Notes: generated by a model from the letters alone, not told the origin. A DNA stretch of 16,753 bases from JBDTNQ01 sp039933635 (GCA_039933635.1 JBDTNQ010000100.1:1-16753), one strand, 5' to 3'; shown: positions 6,125 to 14,517, numbered from the stretch's first letter. Translations and numbers: made by a program.

Positions 6125-6532
6125 GTGTCTCGACGCGTTCAGTTCAGCCGCTCGCGCACGACCTTCACTGCCGTAGCCGTCGCTCTGGCCGCCGTGGTGA
6201 CGTCCGCGGTCGTCCTGGTTGCCCAGGGCCGACGCGAGTTCGACGTGGTCGCGAGCAAGTACGCCTTCCGCGTGTCGGGCACCGACGCGGCCGAAATCCG
6301 GGTCAATCAGAACGACCTGGTGCACATCACCTTCTCGACCACCGACATCCCCCACAGCTTCACCATCGAGGACGCGCCTTACCGCATCATGCGCAAGGCC
6401 GAGCCTGGCAAGCCCGTCTCGTTCGACTTCCGGGCCGACCAGCCCGGTCGATTCGCGTTCTTCTGCAATCTGACCATCGACGACAAGTGCAGGGAAATGC
6501 GTGGCACGCTCGTCGTCGAGCGCGCGCGATAG
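6125..6532 (+). CDS. Small exported cupredoxin-like protein with atypical ligand motif
   Basis: This 135-residue protein has an N-terminal hydrophobic segment (about residues 14-33, TAVAVALAAVVTSAVVLVA) that should export or anchor it. A cupredoxin-like beta-sandwich follows: YAFRVSGTDAAEIRVNQNDLVHITFSTTDIPHSF with H77, FDFRADQPGRFAFFCN with C114, and MRGTLVVE at the C terminus. These match the COX2/plastocyanin-like family, but the last ligand loop reads C114-x7-C122-x2-M125. In CuA proteins it is C-x3-C-x3-H-x2-M, so the second Cys appears as Ile118 and the His as Cys122. Copper binding is plausible but not assured. The GTG start has AGGAGGA at 6114-6120, five bases upstream of it. TATAGT at 6038-6043 is a possible -10 box without a good -35. 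The physiological partner is unknown. Confidence 0.8.
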   Translation: MSRRVQFSRSRTTFTAVAVALAAVVTSAVVLVAQGRREFDVVASKYAFRVSGTDAAEIRVNQNDLVHITFSTTDIPHSFTIEDAPYRIMRKAEPGKPVSFDFRADQPGRFAFFCNLTIDDKCREMRGTLVVERAR

Positions 6533-6578
6533 TTCCTGATCTCAGAGCGTCGGGCTCGACCGATTCAAACCAGCACGA

Positions 6579-7709
6579 TCAGCTTCGGGGCTTCGCCTTC
6601 GCCTGCGTGTAGTGCTGCGCCAGCGCCAGACGCTCGGCCATCGGGGGATGGCGATGGTAGAGCCACCGCGTCAGCCTGGACGGCCGTTCCTCGGCCAGAT
6701 GCTTGGCACCAAGACGTCGCACGGCTGACCCAAACGCCTCCGCGTGGCCCGTCCAGATCAGCGCTGCCTCGTCGGCCAGCCGTTCCTGTCTCCTGGACTG
6801 CGCGTGCCGAATCGGCGTGGCAAGTGCCCAGATGACGAACGTGGCCAGAGCCATCAGAGGCAACGCGGCCAGGTCGCCTGGCCCGGAGACTCCCGTCACC
6901 GGACCGACGACGCTGACGACGATGTCCGCGGCCCAGAGGGCCAGGCTCAACACGACCACGTTGAGCGCGAATGTCTGCCAGAGATCGTGATGCGCGTGGT
7001 GGGCCAGCTCATGGGCGACCACCACCTCGATTTCGTCATCCGACCATTGCCTCACGAGATCCGCGGAAATCATGACGCGCCGAGACGCGCCGATCCCGGT
7101 GACGATCGCGGTCACGGACGCATCGCTGACATTCCACTCGTCGATCCCGGCGACCGGCACCCGCACACGGGCGGCCAGCTGTCGCAGGCGCGCCGCCAGC
7201 GGCGGCCGTGAGACTGCGTGAACGGCGGCCATCCGGGAGAACAATCGCGGCCCGCCGTGCAGGACGAACATCAAGGCCACGGACAGCACGAGGCCGGCCG
7301 CGATCCACCACCATGGGCCGGCGCGTTGGGCCGAAACGGCCACGACCGCACCGGAGAAGAGGACGGCCGGGAGGACGAAGAACGTCACCTGCAGTTGCGT
7401 CAGAATCGCACTCTCCACGTCCCCTGCGGTCCGCCCGTACGCGCCGTCGACGACCACTGCCGTGTAGATGAGTGCAGGCAAGGAAGCCATCTCCCACAGC
7501 ACCAGGACGGCGACGAGGAAACACCCGAGTGCGACGGTTGTCGCGAGGAACGGCGGAAGTCCCGAAGCAAACAACCACGCCTCATCACGCAGCCACCGCG
7601 CCACCGGGGTGAACGCCACGAGCGACAGCATCAGGCCCGCCATGACCCACCCGGCGTTCGTGGCGCGCCGGTGAAGGCGCTGGTAGCGCGTGGCCTTGGA
7701 TTCGTTCAT
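6579..7709 (-). CDS. M48 family (Ste24/HtpX-like) membrane metalloprotease
   Basis: This 376-residue integral-membrane protein carries the zinc-protease signature HELAHH (H233, E234, H237) and a likely third ligand E309 in SRRQERLADEAAL, the arrangement of peptidase family M48 (Ste24 CAAX protease/HtpX). Hydrophobic segments occur at about 20-37, 52-76, 105-125, 132-152, 246-268 and 279-298, with the active site on the loop after the fourth. Family members act in membrane-protein quality control or prenyl-peptide processing; with no prenylation context here, quality control is the likelier inference. The segment IVTGIGASRRVMISADLV before the active site is also typical. The gene follows smc by 48 bp and could be cotranscribed with it. 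Its ATG at 7709 lacks a clear ribosome-binding site. It ends convergently with the cupredoxin gene, 46 bp apart, without an obvious terminator between. Confidence 0.9.
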   Translation of the reverse strand: MNESKATRYQRLHRRATNAGWVMAGLMLSLVAFTPVARWLRDEAWLFASGLPPFLATTVALGCFLVAVLVLWEMASLPALIYTAVVVDGAYGRTAGDVESAILTQLQVTFFVLPAVLFSGAVVAVSAQRAGPWWWIAAGLVLSVALMFVLHGGPRLFSRMAAVHAVSRPPLAARLRQLAARVRVPVAGIDEWNVSDASVTAIVTGIGASRRVMISADLVRQWSDDEIEVVVAHELAHHAHHDLWQTFALNVVVLSLALWAADIVVSVVGPVTGVSGPGDLAALPLMALATFVIWALATPIRHAQSRRQERLADEAALIWTGHAEAFGSAVRRLGAKHLAEERPSRLTRWLYHRHPPMAERLALAQHYTQAKAKPRS

Positions 7710-7715
7710 AGGACC

Positions 7716-7756
7716 AACTTCGACGTTCGACGTTCGAAGTTCCGGCCTGAGGCCGG
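7716..7756. repeat. Iterated heptamer and hairpin between smc and the M48 gene
   Basis: The short gap between these genes contains three tandem heptamers, TTCGACG, TTCGACG and TTCGAAG (7719-7739). Together they also form an inverted repeat with arms AACTTCGA (7716-7723) and TCGAAGTT (7734-7741). Immediately next to it lies a second palindrome, CCGGCC-TGA-GGCCGG (7742-7756), which begins one base from the smc stop codon. Two adjacent stem-loops in a gap of 48 bases suggest either a dispersed intergenic repeat or an mRNA processing/attenuation site. No T-run follows on the minus strand, so it is not a classical terminator. Confidence 0.7.
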
Positions 7757-7757
7757 C

Positions 7758-10700
7758 TCAGTTGAGCTGCAGGGAGATCAGCTTCGAGACGCCGGGTTCT
7801 TCCATTGTCACGCCGTACAACCGATCGGCGATTTCCATCGTCTTCCGGTTGTGCGTGATGAGAATGAACTGCGTGTGCTCCTGCATGCCCTGCAGCATCT
7901 CGACGAAGCGGCCAATGTTGGCATCGTCGAGTGGCGCGTCGATCTCGTCGAGCAGGCAGAACGGACTCGGTCGATGCTTGAAGACAGCGAACATGAGCGC
8001 CATCGCGGTCAGCGCCTTCTCGCCGCCGGAGAGCAGTTGCACGTTCTGCAGCCGCTTGCCTGGGGGCTGGGCGATGATGTCGATGCCGCTCTCCTGGTCG
8101 TTATCCTGATCGATCAGCACGAGCCCAGCGCGGCCGCCGCCGAACAGCGTCGTAAACGTCTTCGCGAAGTGCCCGTTGATGATTTCGAACGCTTCTGAGA
8201 AACGCTCGCGCGTGGTGATGTCGATCTTTCTGATCGCCTCGCCGGTCTGCTGGATCGAGTCCAGCAGGTCCGCGCGCTGCGTGGTCAGGAAGGCGTGGCG
8301 GGCCTCCAACTCATCGAACTGCTCGATGGCCATCATGTTGACCGGCCCCAACCGCTCTATCTTCCTGCGCAGGACCGCGATGATCGCATCCGGGTCGACG
8401 ACGCCGGAAGCGGCGGCCGCAGCAGCCGCGGCCTCCTCGCTGGGCGCGGTCCCCTCCGCCGTTTCGCCATCCACCTCGTCTTCGTCGTCGACTGAGGCGC
8501 CGGGCGCGGCCGCGGCAGAAGCGGCCAGCGCGCCGCTGTCCTGCATCGCGCGAACTGCGGCCGCGACTTCGTCGAGGGTCGAGCCCACGGCCTCGGCACA
8601 TGCCGCGGCGAGGTACGTCAGGTCGGCCGTGGCGCGGGCGCGTGCGACATCGGCCTGCGACACCTCGCCGCGCACGTCGTCGAGCACTTGCCGTGCGCCA
8701 CGAATCGCCTGATCGCGACCGGCGAATTCCTGGCGGATGCCCGCGAGTTGCTCGTCCACCTGCCGCATGGCCGCGCGCAAATCCTCCAGCGCAAGCACGT
8801 CCTTGTCGAGCGCGACGCGACCGTCGACCACCGACGTTCGCAACTGCTCACGGCGCGTCTCCGTGCGCTGAATCTCCGCTTGCCTGTTCGAGATACGGGA
8901 CTCGAGCTCACGCGCCGCTTCTTCGAGCCGGCTGAGTTCTGTGGATACCCCAGACGCGCGCTCGATCCACGTCGCCTGCTCGGCGCGTGCCTCGCTGACC
9001 AGGCGCATGGCCGATTCACTGGCGTCGCGCGCGTCCTGGAGACGCGTAAGCACGGCGCCCAGCGTGACTTCGGCATCGCGCATCCCGGATTCGTGCGCGC
9101 TGATCGCCGACACCGACTCGGTCCGCCGTCGCTCGGCGCCCTCATGCTCCGCATCGGCGCGCGCGCGTTCCGTACTGACGACGTCGAGCCGACGGCCGAC
9201 GCGCTGCCGTTCGTCGGTGGCCCGCGCAGCCTGGGCCTCGGCCCCGACCATTTCCTTTTCGTGCGTGTGCTGGTCGGTCGTGAGATCGACCAGCCGGGCC
9301 TGAGCGGCCTGGATGAGGGTGTCGAGCGCCGCGAGCGCCGCCGCGAGTTCCGTCACCTGCGCAGCCCGCGTCGCCACGTCATCACGCAGCGAGACGACCT
9401 CGGCGCGTGTCTCGAGAATGCCGCGCGCATCCTGACGCCACCCGCCCTCGATCAGCCAGCCGCCGTGAAACACGTCCCCCGCCAGCGTCGCGACCGGAAC
9501 ATCGATCGTCTTCGCCAACGCGCGGGCGTGATCGAACGATTCAGCAATCAGAGCCTCGTCCAGCAGCCGCGAGAGCACTCCCGCGTGAGGCCCCGTGACG
9601 TGGACGACGCTTTGGAGCGACCGTGCGCCTTCCGGCACTGGCCGCGCCGGTGCTGTCTGGTCCCCCCGCGCATCGTCAAGGACAATGAATCCGCAGCGGC
9701 CGGCATTACGCGCGCCAATCAGCTCCAGCGCTTCGCTCACGTGCTCGGCGCGATCCACCAGCACGTGCTGCAGGCGATCCCCGAGCAGCGCGTCGACGGC
9801 GCGCTCGTACGACCGCTCGACCACGAGGTGATCTGCAACCGCGCCATACGGGCAGAGGCGGTCGCCGGCCTCCGCGAGCAACAGCCGCGCGGCGTCGCCG
9901 AACGTGGCGCGCCGGGCCTCGAGCTCCTCGAGCGAGCGGAGTCTCGCCTCGGTTCCCGCGAGCTCGCGCTCGCGCGCACCCAGCGTCTGCGACATGCGCT
10001 CACGATCGCGGCGGCGGCCAGCCAGGTCCGTCTCGGCCGTTGCACGGTCGCTCACGAGTCGATCGCGGCTCTCGCGCGCCTGACTCAGCGCGTGCGAGGC
10101 ATCCTGATGCGCGCGCTCGACGCGCTCGAGCTCCGCGCGAAGATCACGGGCTTCGATCTCGAACCGCTCGCGCTCCGCCGCCACGCGGTCGCGCACGGCC
10201 GCCGCGTGGTCCCGCGCCTGGGACAACGCCGACAACGTGGTCGATGCCGACAGCACCGCGGCGCGGGTGGCGTCAGCCTCCTGCTCGACCGCCTGCGCCG
10301 AGGCCTGCGCCCTGCCGTACGCGTGTTCGCGATCCGCCACGCGGTGCGCGGCCTCGTCCAGCTCGACCTTCGCGCGGTCGGCCAGCTCGCGCTGCGACTC
10401 GATGGCGCGCGCGGCCGGCCCGCGTCGTTCCTCCAACTCCGCGGCCTCAGACTGCAGCGCCGATGTCTGCTCCGCGAGTTCCTCGATCTGCCGCGACTCG
10501 AACTCAATCTGCTGCTGGCGCCTGCCGATCTCCAGTTCCTTCGCGTGCGCCCCCTCGCGGGTGGCCGTCGCCGCCGACTCCGTTTGGACGAGCCCGAGGC
10601 GCAGGGTCTCGAGCGCCGACTCGAGCGACGCGACTTCGGCCGCCGCGGCCACTTCCCGCTCACGCGCCGCGTGCCACAGGGCATCAGCGGCGGCAATTTC

Positions 10701-11471
10701 CTGGCCGAGCGCGTCGTAGCGGCGCGCGAAGTGCACCTGTTCCCAGGTCCGCAGTTCCTCCCGCAGCCGCTTGTATCGTCGCGCCCGCGCGGCCTGTCGC
10801 TTCAGCGCACCGCGTTGCTTCTCGACCTCGAACACGATGTCGTCGACGCGTGTCAGGTTCCCCTGCGCGGCCTCGAGCTTCAGTTCCGCCGCGCGGCGCC
10901 GGGACTTGTACTTCGTCACGCCGGCTGCCTCTTCGATCAGCATTCGGCGCTCGGCGGGACGCGACGAGAGGATCTGGCCGATTTTGCCCTGCTCGATGAC
11001 AGCGTACGCCTTCACGCCCAGCCCGGAGTCCATCAACAAATCGTGGATATCGCGGAGCCGGCACACTTCACCGTCGATCAGGTACTCACTCTCTCCCGAT
11101 CGGTAGAGCCGACGGCCGATTTCGACGTCGCGCGCCGACAGCGGCCGAGCGTCCAGAAGAGGATCCGCGTCCAATGCGCCAACCGGCGCGGCATCGATGG
11201 CCGCCTGCATGACCTGGGTGAACTTCAGTCTGACCTCAGCCGCCGCGGTGGGCTTGCGCGCCTCGCTGCCGTTGAAGATCACGTCTTCCATCCGCTCGCC
11301 ACGCAAGCTCTTCGCGCTCTGCTCGCCAAGCACCCACGTGATCGCGTCGACCACATTGCTCTTCCCGCAGCCGTTGGGACCAACGATGGCGGTGACGCCC
11401 TCGTCGAAGCCCAGTTCGGCCCGGTCACAAAAACTCTTGAACCCAGCAATATGCAGTCGGGACAGGCGCAT
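7758..11471 (-). CDS. smc: Chromosome segregation protein SMC
   Basis: This 1237-residue protein is bacterial SMC, the ATPase that with ScpA and ScpB organises and separates chromosomes. The N-terminal head begins MRLSRLHIAGFKSF with Walker A GPNGCGKS (residues 31-38), followed by VVDAITWVLGEQSAKSLRG. Two long coiled-coil arms rich in Ala, Arg and Glu flank a hinge at about 515-680 with GDAARLLL and the Gly motif GGWLIEGGWRQ. The C-terminal head has the ABC signature LSGGEK (1147-1152) and Walker B FCLLDEIDAPLDDAN (near 1171). An Ala- and acid-rich insert (about 975-1025, over 8395-8535) interrupts the second coiled coil just before the conserved LGPVNMMAIEQF. The frame is open to a TTG at 11531, but family alignment supports ATG 11471. 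A possible promoter lies about 90 bp upstream. Scp genes are not in this window. Confidence 0.97.
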   Translation of the reverse strand: MRLSRLHIAGFKSFCDRAELGFDEGVTAIVGPNGCGKSNVVDAITWVLGEQSAKSLRGERMEDVIFNGSEARKPTAAAEVRLKFTQVMQAAIDAAPVGALDADPLLDARPLSARDVEIGRRLYRSGESEYLIDGEVCRLRDIHDLLMDSGLGVKAYAVIEQGKIGQILSSRPAERRMLIEEAAGVTKYKSRRRAAELKLEAAQGNLTRVDDIVFEVEKQRGALKRQAARARRYKRLREELRTWEQVHFARRYDALGQEIAAADALWHAAREREVAAAAEVASLESALETLRLGLVQTESAATATREGAHAKELEIGRRQQQIEFESRQIEELAEQTSALQSEAAELEERRGPAARAIESQRELADRAKVELDEAAHRVADREHAYGRAQASAQAVEQEADATRAAVLSASTTLSALSQARDHAAAVRDRVAAERERFEIEARDLRAELERVERAHQDASHALSQARESRDRLVSDRATAETDLAGRRRDRERMSQTLGARERELAGTEARLRSLEELEARRATFGDAARLLLAEAGDRLCPYGAVADHLVVERSYERAVDALLGDRLQHVLVDRAEHVSEALELIGARNAGRCGFIVLDDARGDQTAPARPVPEGARSLQSVVHVTGPHAGVLSRLLDEALIAESFDHARALAKTIDVPVATLAGDVFHGGWLIEGGWRQDARGILETRAEVVSLRDDVATRAAQVTELAAALAALDTLIQAAQARLVDLTTDQHTHEKEMVGAEAQAARATDERQRVGRRLDVVSTERARADAEHEGAERRRTESVSAISAHESGMRDAEVTLGAVLTRLQDARDASESAMRLVSEARAEQATWIERASGVSTELSRLEEAARELESRISNRQAEIQRTETRREQLRTSVVDGRVALDKDVLALEDLRAAMRQVDEQLAGIRQEFAGRDQAIRGARQVLDDVRGEVSQADVARARATADLTYLAAACAEAVGSTLDEVAAAVRAMQDSGALAASAAAAPGASVDDEDEVDGETAEGTAPSEEAAAAAAAASGVVDPDAIIAVLRRKIERLGPVNMMAIEQFDELEARHAFLTTQRADLLDSIQQTGEAIRKIDITTRERFSEAFEIINGHFAKTFTTLFGGGRAGLVLIDQDNDQESGIDIIAQPPGKRLQNVQLLSGGEKALTAMALMFAVFKHRPSPFCLLDEIDAPLDDANIGRFVEMLQGMQEHTQFILITHNRKTMEIADRLYGVTMEEPGVSKLISLQLN

Positions 11472-11563
11472 GTACGACGTTCTCGATGGGAGAAAGACCG
11501 GTTCGGCCGGGGGAGCGGAGGGGCTCACCAACCTGAAACGGCCGAAAACTCAGGACGGGCGCA

Positions 11564-11592
11564 AGTCTAGCAAGCACCATTTGGCGGGGCAA
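11564..11592 (-). promoter_or_regulatory. Possible smc promoter
   Basis: Read on the minus strand, TTGCCC (11587-11592) and TAGACT (11564-11569) are separated by exactly 17 bases. Each matches four of six positions of the sigma-70 consensus. Transcription would begin near 11557, leaving a leader of about 85 bases before the chosen smc ATG. This supports the ATG at 11471 but does not exclude the longer reading frame. A loose stem (TGGCGGG 11582-11588 with CCCGCCA 11601-11607) overlaps the -35 box. Confidence 0.4.
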
Positions 11593-11623
11593 GGGAAAAG
11601 CCCGCCACCAGATGTTGTGCCAG

Positions 11624-13306
11624 TTACCGCATGACCGGGGCGGTGCCGGCCGGCGCGCGGACGGCCTGCCCGGCCGTGGCCGAGGTATTGAGAGTCAGGA
11701 GTTTCGCGGCCTCATCGAAGTAGCCCAGGGCCGCCTGAAGCTGCGGGTCGACCTTTGAGAACGTCCGGCGGGCCTCTTCGACGCCGAAAAGGTCGACATC
11801 CACCTCGAAGTGAATCATCGCCTTGACGAAGGCCAGGTCCGTCTTGAGGGCAGTCTCGTCGATGGCCACCCGCTGGTCGACCAGATACTGGTGGAACTCG
11901 TCCACCATCGCGTCGGTGAGTTCCCAGCCGGGTGCCACGATGTGCTTGGCGGCCGACTTCGCACCCGGGCGCGTGTCGCCTTCTTTCGTGAACCGCTCGG
12001 CGAATCCAACGAAGGCCGAACGGCTGTTGAGGAGCCGGGTGAAGCGGGTCGGGTTGAAGCCCTCGACCGGACCAACGACGAAGTGATCGGGCTCGATGCC
12101 GCCACCGCCGTAGACCTTGCGTTGGCCGTCCGTCAGCTTGAGGTCGGACGGGCTGTGCGGGCGATTTCCGGTCTGCTCACGTTGCGAATACGTCAGGTAC
12201 TCGTCGAACGTGCCATCCCATGGCCGCTGAATCATCCGACCGCTCGGCGTATAGTACCGGCCCGTCGTGAGTGCCAGTCCGGCGCCATTCGAGATGGGAT
12301 ACACCGACTGCACGAGCGCCTTGCCGAACGTCGTCTCGCCAACGACCAATCCGCGATCGTGATCCTGCATGGACCCGGTGACAATTTCAGACGCGCTCGC
12401 ACTTCCACGATTGACGAGGACGATGAGCGGGATGTCGGGGTAGCCACCCCGCAGGGTGGCCCGGTAATCTTCGTCCGAGTTCGGAATGCGCCCGCGTGTG
12501 GACACGATCATCTGACCGAGCTTCAGGAACCGATTCGCGACCTTGATGGCCTGATCGAGCGGTCCGCCCGGGTTATCGCGGAGATCCAGCACGAGGCGAT
12601 CCATGTTGGCCGCCTTCAACCGCGTCAACGCTTCGCCCAGTTCCGAGTCGGAGGTTTCGGAAAAGTCCTGCAGGCGAATGTAACCCGTGCCTGGCGCGAG
12701 CATGAAGGCCGTGCGGACGGTGGCGATCTTGATCTCGTCGCGCTCGACCGTAAGCGGAATGAGCGTCTCGAGTCCCGGCCGGCGAATCGTGAGGTCTACG
12801 GTGGTGCCCTTCGGACCTTTGACGCGCTTGACGACCTCCTCGGTCGCCCACCCCTTCGCGTCCTCCTCACCGACTTTGGCGATGATGTCGCCACGCCGGA
12901 TACCGGCGCGGTACGCAGGCGACCCTTCGAACAGCGAGGTCACCGTCACATCGCCCTGCGCGGAGACGATGCTGATGCCGATGCCGAAGTACCGGCCCTC
13001 TTGGCGTTCGCGCATCTGCGCAAACTGCTTGGGCGAGAAGAAACTCGAGTGCGGGTCCAGCGTGCGCAGCATGCCGTCGACCGACTCGTAAATGAGCGCC
13101 TCGGTGCCGCAGACGCTGGGCTCCGTGCACAACGAGTCGAGCGGCTCGACGTAGTCGGCCTCGACGGCGGCGAGCGCGGCAGCGTAGATCCGATACCGCG
13201 CATCGGCACGGCCCGGCGTTTGGGCGGTAACGGTTCCGAGGAACGCGCCTGCCGCGATCGACGCGACGGCCACGGTGGCGGCGAAGGGAATCCGCAGACG
13301 GCTCAT
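11624..13306 (-). CDS. S41 family C-terminal processing protease with PDZ domain
   Basis: This 560-residue protein is a tail-specific protease of the CtpA/Prc group, which cleaves envelope proteins from unstructured C termini. An N-terminal signal or anchor segment (about 8-29, ending TVTAQ) directs it to the periplasm. A PDZ domain follows (about 105-190, YFGIGISIVSAQGDVTVTSL, GSPAYRAGIRRGDIIAKV). The S41 core has LVLDLRDNPGG, NRGSASASEIVTGSMQDHDRG with predicted nucleophile S304, and VVGETTFGKALVQ with K329 as general base, 25 residues later as in characterised family members. About 190 residues follow the core, longer than in simple CtpA. C60 and C66 may form a disulfide. ATG 13306 lies 10 bp after the tatC stop, and GAGG of its ribosome-binding site overlaps the tatC stop region, so it is expected to be in the tat transcript. 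Confidence 0.92.
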   Translation of the reverse strand: MSRLRIPFAATVAVASIAAGAFLGTVTAQTPGRADARYRIYAAALAAVEADYVEPLDSLCTEPSVCGTEALIYESVDGMLRTLDPHSSFFSPKQFAQMRERQEGRYFGIGISIVSAQGDVTVTSLFEGSPAYRAGIRRGDIIAKVGEEDAKGWATEEVVKRVKGPKGTTVDLTIRRPGLETLIPLTVERDEIKIATVRTAFMLAPGTGYIRLQDFSETSDSELGEALTRLKAANMDRLVLDLRDNPGGPLDQAIKVANRFLKLGQMIVSTRGRIPNSDEDYRATLRGGYPDIPLIVLVNRGSASASEIVTGSMQDHDRGLVVGETTFGKALVQSVYPISNGAGLALTTGRYYTPSGRMIQRPWDGTFDEYLTYSQREQTGNRPHSPSDLKLTDGQRKVYGGGGIEPDHFVVGPVEGFNPTRFTRLLNSRSAFVGFAERFTKEGDTRPGAKSAAKHIVAPGWELTDAMVDEFHQYLVDQRVAIDETALKTDLAFVKAMIHFEVDVDLFGVEEARRTFSKVDPQLQAALGYFDEAAKLLTLNTSATAGQAVRAPAGTAPVMR

Positions 13307-13316
13307 GACATCGACC

Positions 13317-14156
13317 TCACTCGGCGGGCTCGGCCACCGGTCTCTTCTTGCCGAACACCCAGGCTACGCCAATGCTCACGATATACAAGAAGAGCATCGG
13401 AGCGGAAAAGATCGTCAGGTTCACCGGATCGCCGCTGGGGGTGATGATCGCGGCCAAAATGACGATGACCAGCACCGCGTACTTGAACTGCTTCAACATG
13501 AACTTCGCCGTGACGATGCCGAACCGCGCCAGGAAGAACACGACCATCGGCATCTGGAACACGAGGCCCATGCCGAGCAGCGTCTTCACGTAGAAGGAGA
13601 ACGTGATGTCTAGATCGGGCAGGAACGTGAGGCCCGACCCGTCCCCGGCCGGGATCCCGCCGCTCGCCGCCGGCACCTCGGTCATCTGGTAGCCGGCGAA
13701 GAACTGCCACATCGACGGGAACGCAATCCGGTGGGCGAAGTACGCCCCGGTGAAGAAGAAGATCGAGGCAAAGAATACGAACGGCACGACGACCTTCTTC
13801 TCCTTGGCGTAGAGCCCAGGCGCCACGAAAAGCCACGCCTGCGAGAAGACGAACGGCGCCGCCACCAGAAACGCCGCCAGCGCAGACAGCTTCATGCTGA
13901 ACATGAATCCCGCCATCGGCTGCGTGTACACCAGGTGCCCGCCAAACGCGCTGAAGTAGTGGACGTAGTACCTGTAGAGCGGCTCCCAGAAGAAGAACGT
14001 CACTCCGCAGCACGCCAACATCACGTACAGCGAATAGAGAATCCGCCGGCGCAGTTCGTCGAGGTGCTCGAGGAACGTCATCCTCGACCGATCGTCGGTC
14101 GGCTCGGCCTCGTCGTCAGCCGCGAGGAAACTGGCGTCTGTGGAGTCTGAACTCAT
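13317..14156 (-). CDS. tatC: Sec-independent protein translocase TatC
   Basis: TatC is the six-span membrane receptor for twin-arginine signal peptides. The 279-residue protein shows the family N-terminal block MTFLEHLDELRRRILYSL (about 26-43), which follows a 25-residue acidic cytoplasmic extension. It also has QPMAGFMFSMKLSALAAF, PFVFSQAWLFVAPGLYAKEKK, and the C-terminal ILAAIITPSGDPVNL with the conserved P-S/T-x-D-P. The periplasmic loop before the fourth span (about 158-180, VPAASGGIPAGDGSGLTFLP) is longer than in E. coli TatC by roughly 15-20 residues. The gene follows tatA by 30 bp, with no clear ribosome-binding site, and precedes the S41 gene by 10 bp. The TatA-TatC pairing supports a functional minimal Tat system. 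Confidence 0.96.
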   Translation of the reverse strand: MSSDSTDASFLAADDEAEPTDDRSRMTFLEHLDELRRRILYSLYVMLACCGVTFFFWEPLYRYYVHYFSAFGGHLVYTQPMAGFMFSMKLSALAAFLVAAPFVFSQAWLFVAPGLYAKEKKVVVPFVFFASIFFFTGAYFAHRIAFPSMWQFFAGYQMTEVPAASGGIPAGDGSGLTFLPDLDITFSFYVKTLLGMGLVFQMPMVVFFLARFGIVTAKFMLKQFKYAVLVIVILAAIITPSGDPVNLTIFSAPMLFLYIVSIGVAWVFGKKRPVAEPAE

Positions 14157-14186
14157 GGCCGAAGCAGAAGAAGGGCGGGGACGGGT

Positions 14187-14483
14187 TTAGTGCGACTGCT
14201 CGCCACGCGCGACCGTCTCGTCCTGGGACGTGATCTCGTGCGAAGCAGCGGTGGGAGCCGCCGGCGGCAAGGCCGGAGGCGCGGGTGTCACGGCGGGTGG
14301 CGTCCGGTGCTCCTCGCTCCGGATCTCTTCGTCGAGCGTCCGCTGCAGCTCGGTCGACGCCTTCTTGAACTCCGCCAGTCCCTTACCGAGAGAGCGCCCC
14401 AATTCGGGTAGCTTCCGCGGACCAAAGACGATTAGGGCAACGACGAAGATGATGACCAGTTCTGGAAATCCGATGGGACCCAT
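14187..14483 (-). CDS. tatA: Sec-independent protein translocase TatA/TatB family protein
   Basis: This 98-residue protein has the TatA/B architecture: one N-terminal transmembrane helix (FPELVIIFVVALIVFGP, about 6-22), the FGP hinge, then an amphipathic helix RKLPELGRSLGKGLAEFKKASTEL, and a variable Pro/Ala-rich charged tail (APPALPPAAPTAASHE). It forms the oligomeric translocation element recruited to TatC. The GFPELVIIF...FGPRKLPELGRSLGKG pattern is closer to TatA/E than TatB. With only one such gene next to tatC, a combined TatA/TatB role is possible, but a second copy elsewhere cannot be excluded. ATG 14483 is preceded by AAGGA at 14492-14496 with eight bases of spacing. It is the first gene of the tatA-tatC-S41 transcript. 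Confidence 0.92.
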   Translation of the reverse strand: MGPIGFPELVIIFVVALIVFGPRKLPELGRSLGKGLAEFKKASTELQRTLDEEIRSEEHRTPPAVTPAPPALPPAAPTAASHEITSQDETVARGEQSH

Positions 14484-14517
14484 ATAGCCCGTCCTTACAT
14501 GCTAGTTGGCAAAGCTC

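Noticed and set aside
11472..11531. 20-codon N-terminal extension of smc from a TTG start
   Set aside because: SMC proteins begin with the MRLSRLHIAGFKSF block; the added sequence is Pro/Ser-rich without conservation and has no clear ribosome-binding site.
8688..11570. Open frame of 960 codons on the plus strand opposite smc
   Set aside because: It mirrors the smc coding strand almost completely, has no recognisable domain, and its composition is that of the complement of a GC-rich coiled-coil gene. Smc has full family support.
11582..11607. Terminator for the tat-S41 transcript
   Set aside because: A 7-bp stem with a 12-base loop exists downstream of the S41 stop, but no T-run follows on the minus strand and it overlaps the better-supported smc promoter.
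11810..13444. Open frame of 544 codons on the plus strand opposite the S41 protease and tatC
   Set aside because: It crosses two real genes on the other strand and has no family resemblance.
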